In this document: positions 1 through 7,616 of the stretch, piece after piece | Layout: the number at the start of each line of letters is the position of its first letter | Numbering within the stretch: the first letter of the stretch is position 1 | Origin: Candidatus Brevibacterium intestinigallinarum | GTDB lineage: Bacteria; Actinomycetota; Actinomycetes; Actinomycetales; Brevibacteriaceae | Length of the DNA: 26,217 nucleotides | Assembly (NCBI GenBank): GCA_019117325.1 | Contig: DWZY01000206.1 | Coordinates: 1 to 26,217, forward strand | Direction: 5' to 3' | The notes under the pieces: model-generated | The model's input: only the letters and a program-made list of their open reading frames with translations | Databases searched by the model: none | Told to the model about the DNA's origin: nothing | Program-made: the position numbers and the translations under genes

Positions 1-1285
1 GGCGGCGGTCCTCGCCCACCGACCGGTTCATCCCGTCGCCGATGTCGCGGGCGAACGAGGCCTGCGGCGTGACCGCGATGCCGTGGGCTGCCAGCGTCGC
101 CAGGTGCTCGTCGTGCAGGAGCGTGGCGTGCTCGATCCGGTTGGGCACGGCCCTGCGGCCGAAGGTCTCCTGGGCCTCGACGAGGTGGGCGACCGCCAGG
201 TCGATGGCGCGGTCGCCGATCGCGTGGACCGCCAGGGACCAGCCGGACCGGTAGGCCTCGAGGATGATCCGTCGCAGCGCCAGCTCGTCCTGCTGCAGGT
301 AGCCGGCCGAGACCCCGGCTGCCTCGCCGGCCTCGGTGGCGGTGGCGTACGGCTCGCGCAGGGCGGCCGTCTCGCTGCTGAGCGCGCCGTCCATGAACAC
401 CTTGGCCGGGCCGATCCGCAGCCAGTCGTCGCCGAACCCGGTCCGCAGTCCCAGGTCCAGGCCGTGCGCCAGGTCGTCGTGGGGGTGCGCGGTGACGGGG
501 TGGAGGGCCTCGACCGCGGGCATGAGCTGAGCACGGGAGTGGAGGGCACCGGACTCGCGGGCCAGCTGGTAGGCGTGCAGCTCGACGGGGGAGTGGCCGA
601 TCCAGCCGGCGGCGATGCCCGCCTCGCCGAAGCTGGTGAGGCCCTCTGCCGCGTAGGCGCGCGTCGCGCGGTCGATCGCGTCGACGAGTGAGGAGACCGA
701 GTGCGGACGGACGAGGTCCTGGACCAGCTCCTGCGCGGTCTCCTCGAGGAGACCGGTGGGCCGCCCGTGCTCGTCGCGGACCACGCGGCCGCCCTCCGGA
801 TCCGTGAAGTCCGGCTCCAGCATGCCCGCGCGCTTCAGTGCGGCAGTGTTGACGATCGCCGCGTGACCGGACTGCTGGCGCAGCAGCAGCGGTCGGTCGC
901 CCGTCACACGGTCGAGGGTCTCGAGGTCCGGGTGCTGCCCGTCGTAGTCGCGCCACCCGTAGCCGGAGGCCAGGATCCAGTCGCCCGCGGGTGTGCAGGC
1001 GGCGGCCTCGCGGATCCTGTCGTACACCTCGGGCAGGCCACCGGGCAGCGCCGTGACATCGACGCCGGCCAGGCTGAGCCCGTACCAGGCGGTGTGGCAG
1101 TGCGCGTCGTGGAGGCCGGGCAGCACGGTGGCGCCGTGCAGGTTGATGCGGCTGCGCGTGTTGAGGCCGCGCACCTCGTCGTCGAAGCCCACGATGCGTC
1201 CCTGCCAGATGCCCACGGCGCGGGCGCGGGGACGGTCGTCGTCCATCGTGCGGATGATGGCGTCGTCGAGGATGAGGTCCAGCAT
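1..1285 (-). CDS. YtcJ-like metal-dependent amidohydrolase, C-terminus off the left edge
   Basis: The minus frame is open from ATG 1285 to base 1, giving about 428 residues. The family is usually 500-550 residues, so roughly 100 C-terminal residues are missing. Visible motifs are the metal-binding DAHCH at residues 60-64 after the first beta strands, then HAIGDRA and RIEHA further on. All three are typical of the YtcJ branch of the amidohydrolase superfamily, which hydrolyses amide, imide or similar bonds. The protein has no signal peptide and is probably cytoplasmic. It lies downstream of the importer and thiamine-diphosphate enzyme genes on the same strand. The 155-base gap holds its own promoter-like sequence, so it may be transcribed separately. 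The family is clear; the substrate cannot be read from the sequence. Confidence 0.87.
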   Translation of the reverse strand, partial: MLDLILDDAIIRTMDDDRPRARAVGIWQGRIVGFDDEVRGLNTRSRINLHGATVLPGLHDAHCHTAWYGLSLAGVDVTALPGGLPEVYDRIREAAACTPAGDWILASGYGWRDYDGQHPDLETLDRVTGDRPLLLRQQSGHAAIVNTAALKRAGMLEPDFTDPEGGRVVRDEHGRPTGLLEETAQELVQDLVRPHSVSSLVDAIDRATRAYAAEGLTSFGEAGIAAGWIGHSPVELHAYQLARESGALHSRAQLMPAVEALHPVTAHPHDDLAHGLDLGLRTGFGDDWLRIGPAKVFMDGALSSETAALREPYATATEAGEAAGVSAGYLQQDELALRRIILEAYRSGWSLAVHAIGDRAIDLAVAHLVEAQETFGRRAVPNRIEHATLLHDEHLATLAAHGIAVTPQASFARDIGDGMNRSVGEDRR

Positions 1286-1330
1286 GGGGACTCCGATCGT
1301 GAGCGGCGTGGGGGGACAGACTCCGCAACG

Positions 1331-1359
1331 ATTATCTCGATGTGCGCCGAAACTTCGGC
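1331..1359 (-). promoter_or_regulatory. Promoter and palindromic operator candidate for the amidohydrolase gene
   Basis: On the minus strand a GATAAT box (1331-1336) resembles a -10 element and lies 45 bases before the ATG at 1285. Just upstream, over the expected -35 position, is a 6-2-6 palindrome, GCCGAA-N2-TTCGGC (1346-1359). No good -35 hexamer is seen at 17-18 bases spacing, which would fit an activated or repressed promoter. The bases are seen directly; the function is inferred. Confidence 0.45.
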
Positions 1360-1420
1360 AGACAACGAGGGAACCGTGCGAAGTCGACGGGGTGGAGGCG
1401 CGGCAGCAGTGCGACCTCGA

Positions 1421-1434
1421 CGGGGAGAGCCCCG
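1421..1434 (-). terminator. Weak hairpin after the thiamine-diphosphate enzyme gene
   Basis: CGGGG and CCCCG arms flank a four-base loop about 7 bases past the TGA at 1441-1443 of the minus-strand gene. The stem is only five base pairs and has no T-run. It may be a weak terminator or chance GC pairing. Confidence 0.2.
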
Positions 1435-1440
1435 CCCCGC

Positions 1441-3180
1441 TCACGTGCGCGGCAGGCGCACCTCCGGGTCCGTCCGGATGTGCAGGAGTGCGGGGCCGTC
1501 GTGGGCCATCGCCTCCTGGAGCATCGGCACGAAGTCCTCCGTCCGCGTGACGGAGAATCCGCGCCCGCCGTAGGAGTCCGCCAGCGCCGCGAAGTCCGGG
1601 TTCGTGAAGGTCGTCGCCGACGGCCTGCCCGGGTACTCCCGCACCTGGTGCCCCACGATCGTGCCGTAGACCGTGTTGTCGTCGACGATGATCGTGAGGT
1701 TGAGGCCCTCGTGCACCGCGGTCGCGAACTCCTGCCCGTTCATGAGGAAGCAGCCGTCGCCGGCCAGCGCGATCACCGGCCGGTCCGGCAGCGCGAGCTT
1801 CGCCGCGACAGCCGCGGGCATCCCCATGCCCATCGCACCGTTGCGCGGTGCGGCCACGGATCCTGGGCCCTGCAGGGGCCAGTACCGCAGCGCCCACGCC
1901 GAGTAGTTCCCCGCCCCGTAGGTCACGACCACGTCGCGCGGCAGCACGTCCGCCGCATCGCGGTAGGCGCGGTCGCGGTCGAGGAACTCCTCGCTGCGCT
2001 CGGCACCCACGACCGTCGTCCGCCAGTCCGTGTACCGCTGGCGGTACGGCTGGTACCAGGCCGCCGAGGCCCCGGCCGGCTCACTCTGCCCGGTGCCGGC
2101 CGCGTCCCCGGCAGGGGCGGCGGCCGCGGGTGCCGCTGCGGCCTCGGGCGCGGTTTCCGTCGTCTGCCCGCGGCCCGCCGCCAGTGCTGCGGCGAGCGTC
2201 TGCGGGGTCGCGACGATCTGCTGGTCGAGCGGCCCGAAGTGGCCGTGGGCGTCCGGATCCGGACCGGCGACGATCGTGTGGCTGGGCTCCGTGCCGAACG
2301 CGTAGCTGCCGGTCATGATGTCGCCGCGCACGCAGCCCACGAGGATCTGCAGGTCCGCGTCCGCCAGCGCCTCGCGGGTGCCCGCGAAGCTCGAATAGCC
2401 CAGCGGGCCCAGGAACGTCCCGTGCGCGTGGTCGACCGCGTCGTGGGCGCGGAAGTCGGCGACGATGCCCACCCCGCGCGCCTGCGCCCAGTCCGCCAGC
2501 GCGGTCGAGGCCTGGTCCGTCCAGCCCTGCCCGCCCACGACCAGGAGGGGGCGCTGCGCGGAGGCGACGGCGGCCTCGAGCGCGGCGATCTCCTGCGGTG
2601 CGGGAACCGGCGCGGGCAGCGGACGCGGGGGCACCGGCGCCGAAGCCGTCTGCTCCAGCAGCGTGTCCTCCGGCAGCCCCACGACGACGGGCCCGGGGCG
2701 ACCGGACGCGGCCGTGTGGAGGGCGTCCGCGACGATCCGCGCGGCGGAATCCGGGTGGTCCAGGATGAGGACCTTCTTCGCGGTCGACCCGAACCACGCG
2801 TGGGGATCGAACTCCTGGAACGCCTCCCGGCCGCGCTGCTCGGTGGGGATGAGGCCCACGAACAGGACCAGCGCCGTCGCGTCCTGGTGGGCCGTGTGGA
2901 TCGAGATCATCGCGTTCGAGGCGCCGGGCCCGCGCGTGACCATCGCGATGCCGGGACGGTTCGTGAGGCGAGCCTCGGCCAGGGCCGCGTAGCCGGCGCC
3001 GCCCTCCTGCCGGCAGACGACGGAGTGGATGGGCGAGTCGTACAGGCCGTCGAGCACGTCGAGGAACGACTCCCCGGGCACCGTGTAGATGCGCTGCACC
3101 CCCTCCGCCTCCAGCTGGCGGACGATGAGGTGGCCGGCGGACATCGTGGACGGGGAGGCGGGAGGTGTGACGGAGCTCAT
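1441..3180 (-). CDS. Acetolactate-synthase-like thiamine-diphosphate enzyme
   Basis: The 579-residue protein has the three-domain layout of the acetolactate synthase/pyruvate oxidase superfamily. The N-terminal domain carries the cofactor-activating glutamate (E59, in RQEGGAGYAA) and RGPGASNA. The C-terminal domain carries the diphosphate-binding GDG (474-476), with DDN about 25 residues later. An Ala/Pro-rich linker of about 35 residues (338-373) separates the middle and C-terminal domains and is longer than usual. It should decarboxylate a 2-oxo acid or a related compound. It lies 23 bases after the importer ATPase gene and is probably co-transcribed with it. The ATG at 3180 has GGAGG only one base upstream, so translation may be coupled; a second in-frame ATG lies at 3144. 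No regulatory subunit gene (ilvN-like) is adjacent, so branched-chain biosynthesis is not the obvious role. Confidence 0.88.
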   Translation of the reverse strand: MSSVTPPASPSTMSAGHLIVRQLEAEGVQRIYTVPGESFLDVLDGLYDSPIHSVVCRQEGGAGYAALAEARLTNRPGIAMVTRGPGASNAMISIHTAHQDATALVLFVGLIPTEQRGREAFQEFDPHAWFGSTAKKVLILDHPDSAARIVADALHTAASGRPGPVVVGLPEDTLLEQTASAPVPPRPLPAPVPAPQEIAALEAAVASAQRPLLVVGGQGWTDQASTALADWAQARGVGIVADFRAHDAVDHAHGTFLGPLGYSSFAGTREALADADLQILVGCVRGDIMTGSYAFGTEPSHTIVAGPDPDAHGHFGPLDQQIVATPQTLAAALAAGRGQTTETAPEAAAAPAAAAPAGDAAGTGQSEPAGASAAWYQPYRQRYTDWRTTVVGAERSEEFLDRDRAYRDAADVLPRDVVVTYGAGNYSAWALRYWPLQGPGSVAAPRNGAMGMGMPAAVAAKLALPDRPVIALAGDGCFLMNGQEFATAVHEGLNLTIIVDDNTVYGTIVGHQVREYPGRPSATTFTNPDFAALADSYGGRGFSVTRTEDFVPMLQEAMAHDGPALLHIRTDPEVRLPRT

Positions 3181-3203
3181 GCCTCCATCACTATCACGCG
3201 GCC

Positions 3204-4049
3204 TCAGCCGTCCAGCGTGCCGTCCGGATGCAGGACGCGGGCGAGGAAGGACTGCGTGCGCTCGTGCTGCGGGTTGCCGATGACGTCCTTCGCCGGCCCC
3301 TCCTCGACGAGCACGCCGCCGTCCATGAAGACGACCCGGTCCGCGACGTCGCGGGCGAAGCCCATCTCGTGCGTCACGACGACCATCGTCATGCCGGCCT
3401 CCGCCAGCTTGCGCATGACGCCCAGCACGTCGCCCACCGTCTCCGGGTCCAGGGCGGAGGTGGGCTCGTCGAACAGCATGAGGGCCGGCTGCATCGCCAG
3501 CGCGCGGGCGATCGCGACGCGCTGCTGCTGACCGCCGGACAGCTGGTCCGGGTACCGGTCGGCCAGCTCCGCCAGTCCCACGTTCTCCAGGTTGGCGAGC
3601 GACACCCTGTCCGCCTCCTCCTTCGACCGGCGCAGGACGCGGCGCTGCGCGATCGAGCAGTTGTCGAGGGCGGTCATGTGGGGGAACAGGTTGAAGCTCT
3701 GGAAGACCATGCCCACCTGCGCGCGCATGTCGTCCAGCTGCACGTCCGGGTCCGTCGCGTCGAAGCCCGCGACGGTGATCGTGCCCGCGTTGGGCTGCTC
3801 GAGCAGGTTGATGCAGCGCAGCAGCGTCGACTTGCCGGAGCCGGACGGCCCGATGAGGCAGACGACCTCGCCGGGCTCCACGGTCAGATCGATCCCCTTG
3901 AGGACCTCGACGTCGCCGTACGACTTGTGCAGGCCCGTGATCGTGCAGCCCTGGGCCGCCGAGGCCGGGGAGACGACCGGGGTCACGCCGGCGCCCGCGG
4001 TGGCGCCGGTGGCGTCGCTGCGGTCGGGGGAGGATGCGGGGGTGCTCAT
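3204..4049 (-). CDS. ABC importer ATPase, polar amino-acid type (GlnQ-like)
   Basis: This 281-residue ABC ATPase carries Walker A GPSGSGKST (67-75), the Q-loop glutamine in VFQSFN (Q117), signature LSGGQ (170-174), Walker B LMLFDE (190-195) and the H-loop histidine in VVTHEM (H227). The FQSFNLFPHMT and ARDVADRV stretches are typical of the HisP/GlnQ branch that powers polar amino-acid uptake. An Ala/Thr/Ser/Pro-rich extension of about 33 residues precedes the first ABC strand and is unusual for the family. The ATG at 4049 has GGAG about six bases upstream. It follows the permease gene by 81 bases and precedes the thiamine-diphosphate enzyme gene by 23. Confidence 0.94.
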   Translation of the reverse strand: MSTPASSPDRSDATGATAGAGVTPVVSPASAAQGCTITGLHKSYGDVEVLKGIDLTVEPGEVVCLIGPSGSGKSTLLRCINLLEQPNAGTITVAGFDATDPDVQLDDMRAQVGMVFQSFNLFPHMTALDNCSIAQRRVLRRSKEEADRVSLANLENVGLAELADRYPDQLSGGQQQRVAIARALAMQPALMLFDEPTSALDPETVGDVLGVMRKLAEAGMTMVVVTHEMGFARDVADRVVFMDGGVLVEEGPAKDVIGNPQHERTQSFLARVLHPDGTLDG

Positions 4050-4130
4050 GGGGGCTCCTAGTGCGGCTGCCGGGTGTGCGGGGCTGGGGTGCGCGTCCGG
4101 GCGGGACTCTGTCTCCGTGCGGGACGCTGC

Positions 4131-4949
4131 CTACGTGCGGGAGAGTTTCGCGGTCCGGGACTCGAATCTGCGTGCCAGGATGCCCAGTGGGATGGTGATG
4201 ACGAGGTAGGCGGCACCGGCGACGACCAGCGGGGTGAGGCCGGCCTCGGGCGAGGAGATCGCCTCACGGCCGAACTTCGCGAGCTCGTACTGGCTGGCGG
4301 TCAGTCCCAGCAGGTAGATGAGCGAGGAGTCCTTCGTCATCATGATGATCTCGTTGGTGAGCGGCGGCAGGATGATGCGGACCGCCTGCGGGATGACGAT
4401 CGTGATCATCGCGCGGCTGTTCGACATGCCCAGCGACCGGGCGGCCTCGTACTGGCCCTTGGGGACCGCCTGCAGGCCGGCGCGCAGGGTCTCTGCGATG
4501 TACGCGGACTCGACGATGCCCAGAGCCAGCATGACCGTCACGTACGTGTCGATCCGGATGCCGAATGCGTAGGGGACCGCGTAGCCGAACGCGATGAAGA
4601 CGAGCAGGGCGGGCACGCCGCGGAAGAACTCGATGTAGAGCGTCGCGAGCCAGCGGTAGGGCGCGACGGGGGAGATCTTCATGAGCGCCAGCAGGAGGCC
4701 CAGGGCCAGGCCCAGGACGAAGCCCAGCGCGGTGTAGATGATCGTGTTCTTGAGCGCCGTCGTCACGACCGCCGGGAACTGGTCGAGCATGACGGAGGGG
4801 CTGAAGAACTTCGAGCCCACCGTCCCCCAGTCGGTGAGGACCACGGCGGCCAAGATGGCGACGACGAGGATCGCGTACTGCACGTACCGGTTGATCTGCG
4901 CGCGCTGGCGCGGACTCAGGGTCTTGCGCGGGCGGATGGCTGTCGACAC
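4131..4949 (-). CDS. ABC importer permease, polar amino-acid type (HisM/GlnP-like)
   Basis: The protein has 272 residues and several membrane helices. It carries the cytoplasmic EAA loop (EAARSLGMSNSRAM, followed by IVIPQAVR) that contacts the ATPase, and the EFFRGVPALL stretch typical of the HisMQ family. The basic N-terminus (IRPRK) and a first helix around residues 25-42 precede a periplasmic-side stretch of about 25 residues. The GTG start at 4949 has AGGAG about eight bases upstream. Only one permease gene is present, so the channel is probably a homodimer. It lies between the binding-protein and ATPase genes, the usual operon order. Specificity within polar amino acids is unknown. Confidence 0.93.
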   Translation of the reverse strand: MSTAIRPRKTLSPRQRAQINRYVQYAILVVAILAAVVLTDWGTVGSKFFSPSVMLDQFPAVVTTALKNTIIYTALGFVLGLALGLLLALMKISPVAPYRWLATLYIEFFRGVPALLVFIAFGYAVPYAFGIRIDTYVTVMLALGIVESAYIAETLRAGLQAVPKGQYEAARSLGMSNSRAMITIVIPQAVRIILPPLTNEIIMMTKDSSLIYLLGLTASQYELAKFGREAISSPEAGLTPLVVAGAAYLVITIPLGILARRFESRTAKLSRT

Positions 4950-5015
4950 GGGGCGGCTCCTGGGTCAGAGGCGGATGCGGTCGGCGGTCCGGCGTGATCG
5001 CCGGGATGAGGGGGA

Positions 5016-5058
5016 CGCCGGGGCCATCGGCACACAGTAGTGCACGATGGCCCCGGCG
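5016..5058 (-). other. Strong intercistronic hairpin between binding-protein and permease genes
   Basis: A perfect 14-base-pair stem (5016-5029 with 5045-5058) is capped by an inner GCAC/GTGC stem with one bulged A and a six-base loop. It sits about 30 bases past the binding-protein stop in the 137-base gap before the permease. Such structures often protect the upstream mRNA or partly terminate transcription, leaving more binding protein than membrane subunit. There is no T-run. The structure is seen; its role is inferred. Confidence 0.6.
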
Positions 5059-5086
5059 GTCTCCGCGGAGTGCGGGACGCGACCGG

Positions 5087-5911
5087 TCAGGACGCGTCCG
5101 CCTCCTCCTGGCTCAGGCGCGCGGCGTCGGCGACCTCGCCGAACCACTGGTCGACCAGGTCGTCGTACTCGCCGGTCTCGCGCAGATCCGTCATCGTCGT
5201 CTCGAACTGCTCCAGCAGCGCCGTGTTGCCCTGCTTGACGGCGGCGCCGATGACCTCGCCGGTGTCGTACTCCTCGACGAGGGTGAGCGAGTCGTCGGCC
5301 TCCGTGGCGGCGAAGATCGTGGAGATGTTCGCGATGACCGCGTCGACCTGGCCGGACTGGATGCCCTGCGTCATGAGACCCGCATCCTCGAACTGGACGG
5401 GCTCGACGCCGTTGTCCGTCGCGTAGGCCTCACCGGTCGTCGCCTGCTGGACGCCCGCCTTCTCGCCCTGCAGGTCCTCGATGGACTTGATGTCGGAGTC
5501 CTTCTTGGTCATGAGCGCGAGGTTGTCCTTGAGGTACGGCTTCGAGAAGTCCATCTTCGTCGCGCGGTCCTCGGTGATCGTCATGCCCGAGAGAGCGATG
5601 TCGCACTGTCCGGTGTCCAGGGCGGAGCCGGACTGGATCGCCTCGAACGCCGTCGTGATGACCTCCAGCTCGACGCCCAGGTCGTCCGCGGTCGCCTGCG
5701 CCAGGTCGATGTCGAGGCCCACGTTCTCGCCGTCCTGGACGAACTCGAAGGGCTCGTAGGGGATGTCGGAGCACAGCGTCAGGGTGCCGGCGTTCACCAG
5801 CTCCACACCGCCCGCCTCCGTCGAGGCCTCCTCATCGCCCCCACCGCTGCAGGCGGACAGGGTCAGCAGGATCGCGGCGCCGGCAGCGCAGGCGGGAAGG
5901 AACTTCTTCAC
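5087..5911 (-). CDS. Polar amino-acid ABC importer substrate-binding lipoprotein
   Basis: From the GTG at 5911 this encodes 274 residues. KK follows the start, then a hydrophobic stretch and an LSAC lipobox with lipidation cysteine C21, so the protein should be membrane-anchored outside the cell. The mature part matches the SBP_bac_3 family: YEPFEF near the start, then GLDIDLAQA, and GMTITEDRATKMDFSKPY in the first lobe. GGAG about eight bases upstream supports the GTG start. An in-frame ATG at 5947 is a weaker alternative, because it would put 12 polar residues before the KK. The family binds polar or charged amino acids such as glutamine, glutamate or cystine; the ligand here is unknown. 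It is the first gene of the importer operon. Confidence 0.93.
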   Translation of the reverse strand: MKKFLPACAAGAAILLTLSACSGGGDEEASTEAGGVELVNAGTLTLCSDIPYEPFEFVQDGENVGLDIDLAQATADDLGVELEVITTAFEAIQSGSALDTGQCDIALSGMTITEDRATKMDFSKPYLKDNLALMTKKDSDIKSIEDLQGEKAGVQQATTGEAYATDNGVEPVQFEDAGLMTQGIQSGQVDAVIANISTIFAATEADDSLTLVEEYDTGEVIGAAVKQGNTALLEQFETTMTDLRETGEYDDLVDQWFGEVADAARLSQEEADAS

Positions 5912-5979
5912 GGGAGCCTCCAGGAGTGCAGAGTGCGGCACGTGCATGTGATCGCCTTGTCCGACCTGCCCGGGCCGCG

Positions 5980-6008
5980 GACATACCACAGGAATATACC
6001 TGTGCACT
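5980..6008 (-). promoter_or_regulatory. Promoter with palindromic operator before the importer operon
   Basis: An inverted repeat CACAGG-N6-CCTGTG with an AT-only centre (5987-6004) stands out in GC-rich DNA. On the minus strand it fills the spacer between a weak -35 (AGTGCA, 6003-6008) and an extended -10 (TG-G-TATGTC, hexamer 5980-5985) with 17-base spacing. The lipoprotein start is about 70 bases downstream. A repressor site in the promoter spacer is the simplest reading. Confidence 0.5.
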
Positions 6009-6075
6009 GCATCACCCGTCGCCTCCGCAGGGGGAGGGGAGCTCATTCGTTACTCGACCGTTCCCGCCCCTGTTC

Positions 6076-7287
6076 TCAGGCGACGCGGGTGCGGTACCGG
6101 CGCTTGCCCAGTCCCAGGGCCAGCAGCAGGATCGCGGTGCCGGCGATCGAGCACAGCACGCCCACGGCCGCCGGCGCGCGGTAGCCCAGCCCGGCCGCCA
6201 CGACGAGGCCGCCCAGGTAGGCGCCCAGCGCGTTCGCGGCGTTGAAGGCGGCGTGGTTCATGGCGGCGGACATGTTGGGGGCCTCGGGCGACTCCCGCAG
6301 CAGACGGGCCTGCAGCCCGTTCGTGAAGAGGCTCGTCGCGATGCCGATGAGGAACAGCAGCGGCAGGGCGACCCACCACAGGTGGGCGAACACCGCGAAC
6401 AGGGCCAGGATGACGCCCATGCCCACGACGCCGGCCAGTGCCGACTTGTCGATCGAGCGGTCCAGGCATGGGCCGGCCACCAGCGAGCCCGCGGTCATGC
6501 CGCAGCCGTAGAGGACCAGCACCCACGGCAGCAGGCTGTGCGGGACGCCCGTCACCTGGGTGACCGTGGGGGTGATGTAGGTGTAGAGCGCGAACGATCC
6601 GCCGAATCCCACGGCGCCCGCCAGCAGCGGCAGCCAGATCTGCGGGCGCAGCATGCTGGCCAGCTCCGCCCGGGCGGACGAGGTGGGGCGCGCGGGCACG
6701 GCCGGGAGGAACACCAGCAGCCCGACGATCGTCGCAAGCCCCACGAGGGCGATGACGACGTAGGCGGCCTGCCAGCTGAGTGCGCTGCCCAGTGCGGTCG
6801 CGGCCGGGACGCCCAGGATGTTCGCGATCGTGAGGCCCAGCATGGTCCGTGAGATGGCCCTGCCGGACCTCTCCGGCGGCACCAGCGACGCTGCGACGAT
6901 CGCGGCGATGCCCAGTGTGATCCCGTGCGGCAGGCCCGTGATGAAGCGGACGGCGATGAGCATCGGCAGGGTGGTCGACAGCACCGTCGCCAGATTGCCC
7001 AGGGTGAAGAGGGAGGCGGCGAGGATGAGGAGCAGGCGCCGGTCCATCCGCGGCGTGAGCGCGGTGAAGAGCGGGGCGCCCACGACGACTCCGATCGCGT
7101 AGGCGCTCACCGCCATGGCCGTCTGCGGGATCGTCGTGCCCAGGTCCTGGGCGATCCACGGCAGCAGGGTCATCGAGGCGAATTCCGTCGTGCCGACGGC
7201 GAATCCGCCCGAGGCCAGCGCGGTGAGCGCCAGGCCGGTCGAGCGGGGTGCGGCGGCCGGGCCGCCCGCGGTGCGGGCACGCGACAT
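6076..7287 (-). CDS. MFS transporter, DHA1 family (AraJ/YdhP-like efflux type)
   Basis: The 403-residue protein has about twelve hydrophobic helices. The first helix carries GTTEF, a hallmark of the DHA1 AraJ/YdhP/chloramphenicol-exporter branch. The loop 2-3 motif is reduced to PRMDRR. GLPHGITLG and the late AAFNAANALGAYLGG are also typical of this branch, which exports drugs, sugars or amino acids using the proton gradient. The ATG at 7287 is preceded by GGAG at five bases. No regulator gene is adjacent. A palindrome, GTGAG-N4-CTCAC (7419-7432), lies in the divergent region upstream. The substrate is unknown. Confidence 0.9.
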   Translation of the reverse strand: MSRARTAGGPAAAPRSTGLALTALASGGFAVGTTEFASMTLLPWIAQDLGTTIPQTAMAVSAYAIGVVVGAPLFTALTPRMDRRLLLILAASLFTLGNLATVLSTTLPMLIAVRFITGLPHGITLGIAAIVAASLVPPERSGRAISRTMLGLTIANILGVPAATALGSALSWQAAYVVIALVGLATIVGLLVFLPAVPARPTSSARAELASMLRPQIWLPLLAGAVGFGGSFALYTYITPTVTQVTGVPHSLLPWVLVLYGCGMTAGSLVAGPCLDRSIDKSALAGVVGMGVILALFAVFAHLWWVALPLLFLIGIATSLFTNGLQARLLRESPEAPNMSAAMNHAAFNAANALGAYLGGLVVAAGLGYRAPAAVGVLCSIAGTAILLLALGLGKRRYRTRVA

Positions 7288-7616
7288 GAGGGCTCCGTTC
7301 CGGAGGGACTGGGAGGAATGAGGAGAGATGCAGGGGCGGGGCTGAGGCGCGGGGCCGCCCCGGCGACCGCACCAGCCTAGATCCCGGACGGCCTCGGGAA
7401 CAGGTGCGGAGGCCAGTCGTGAGCGGTCTCACCCGCTGCTGCGCGTGCGCGGGGCCCGAGGCCTGGGACGGCTGGTGCGGACGATGCGTCCGCACCCGCA
7501 GGGGATGGTTACGATGTTCTCAAGGATCAGTCAGGATGGAACGCTGGCACAGTCCGGGAGCCGGTGCGGCAGCGCCCGTGCACCGGGCCTGCGCACGGGA
7601 GGACGACAGCCACGTC
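7288..7616. other. Divergent intergenic region between MFS and acyltransferase genes
   Basis: About 329 bases separate the two divergent starts, and I see no convincing gene in them. The region holds the inverted repeats GTGAG-N4-CTCAC (7419-7432), GCCTCGGG/CCCGAGGC (7391-7398 and 7455-7462), and the long one at 7474-7496. An in-frame ATG at 7536 for the acyltransferase, preceded by AAGGA, is an alternative start. Confidence 0.5.
7474..7515 (+). promoter_or_regulatory. Promoter-like -10 with a 9-bp inverted repeat upstream of the acyltransferase
   Basis: A perfect inverted repeat GGTGCGGAC-N5-GTCCGCACC (7474-7482 and 7488-7496) lies directly upstream of a TACGAT -10-like box (7510-7515). The repeat covers the expected -35 position, and no consensus -35 is seen. 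It is a candidate operator rather than a terminator, because the genes on either side are divergent. Confidence 0.45.

Noticed and set aside
1342..3531. Long plus-strand frame of 729 codons opposite the thiamine-diphosphate and ATPase genes
   Set aside because: It is Arg/Ala/Gly/Val-rich with no family motif and is antisense to two genes with clear motifs. It is a GC-bias shadow.
4085..4140. Repeated CGTGCGGGA words between permease and ATPase genes
   Set aside because: Two short copies in GC-rich sequence, one inside the permease 3' end; probably chance.
5909..6046. Longer lipoprotein start at 6046
   Set aside because: The added residues contain charged and proline-rich sequence before the signal peptide. 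GTG 5911 has a ribosome-binding site and gives a normal signal.
4994..6184. Plus-strand frame opposite the importer lipoprotein gene
   Set aside because: No recognisable domain; the minus strand has a full lipoprotein with lipobox and family motifs.
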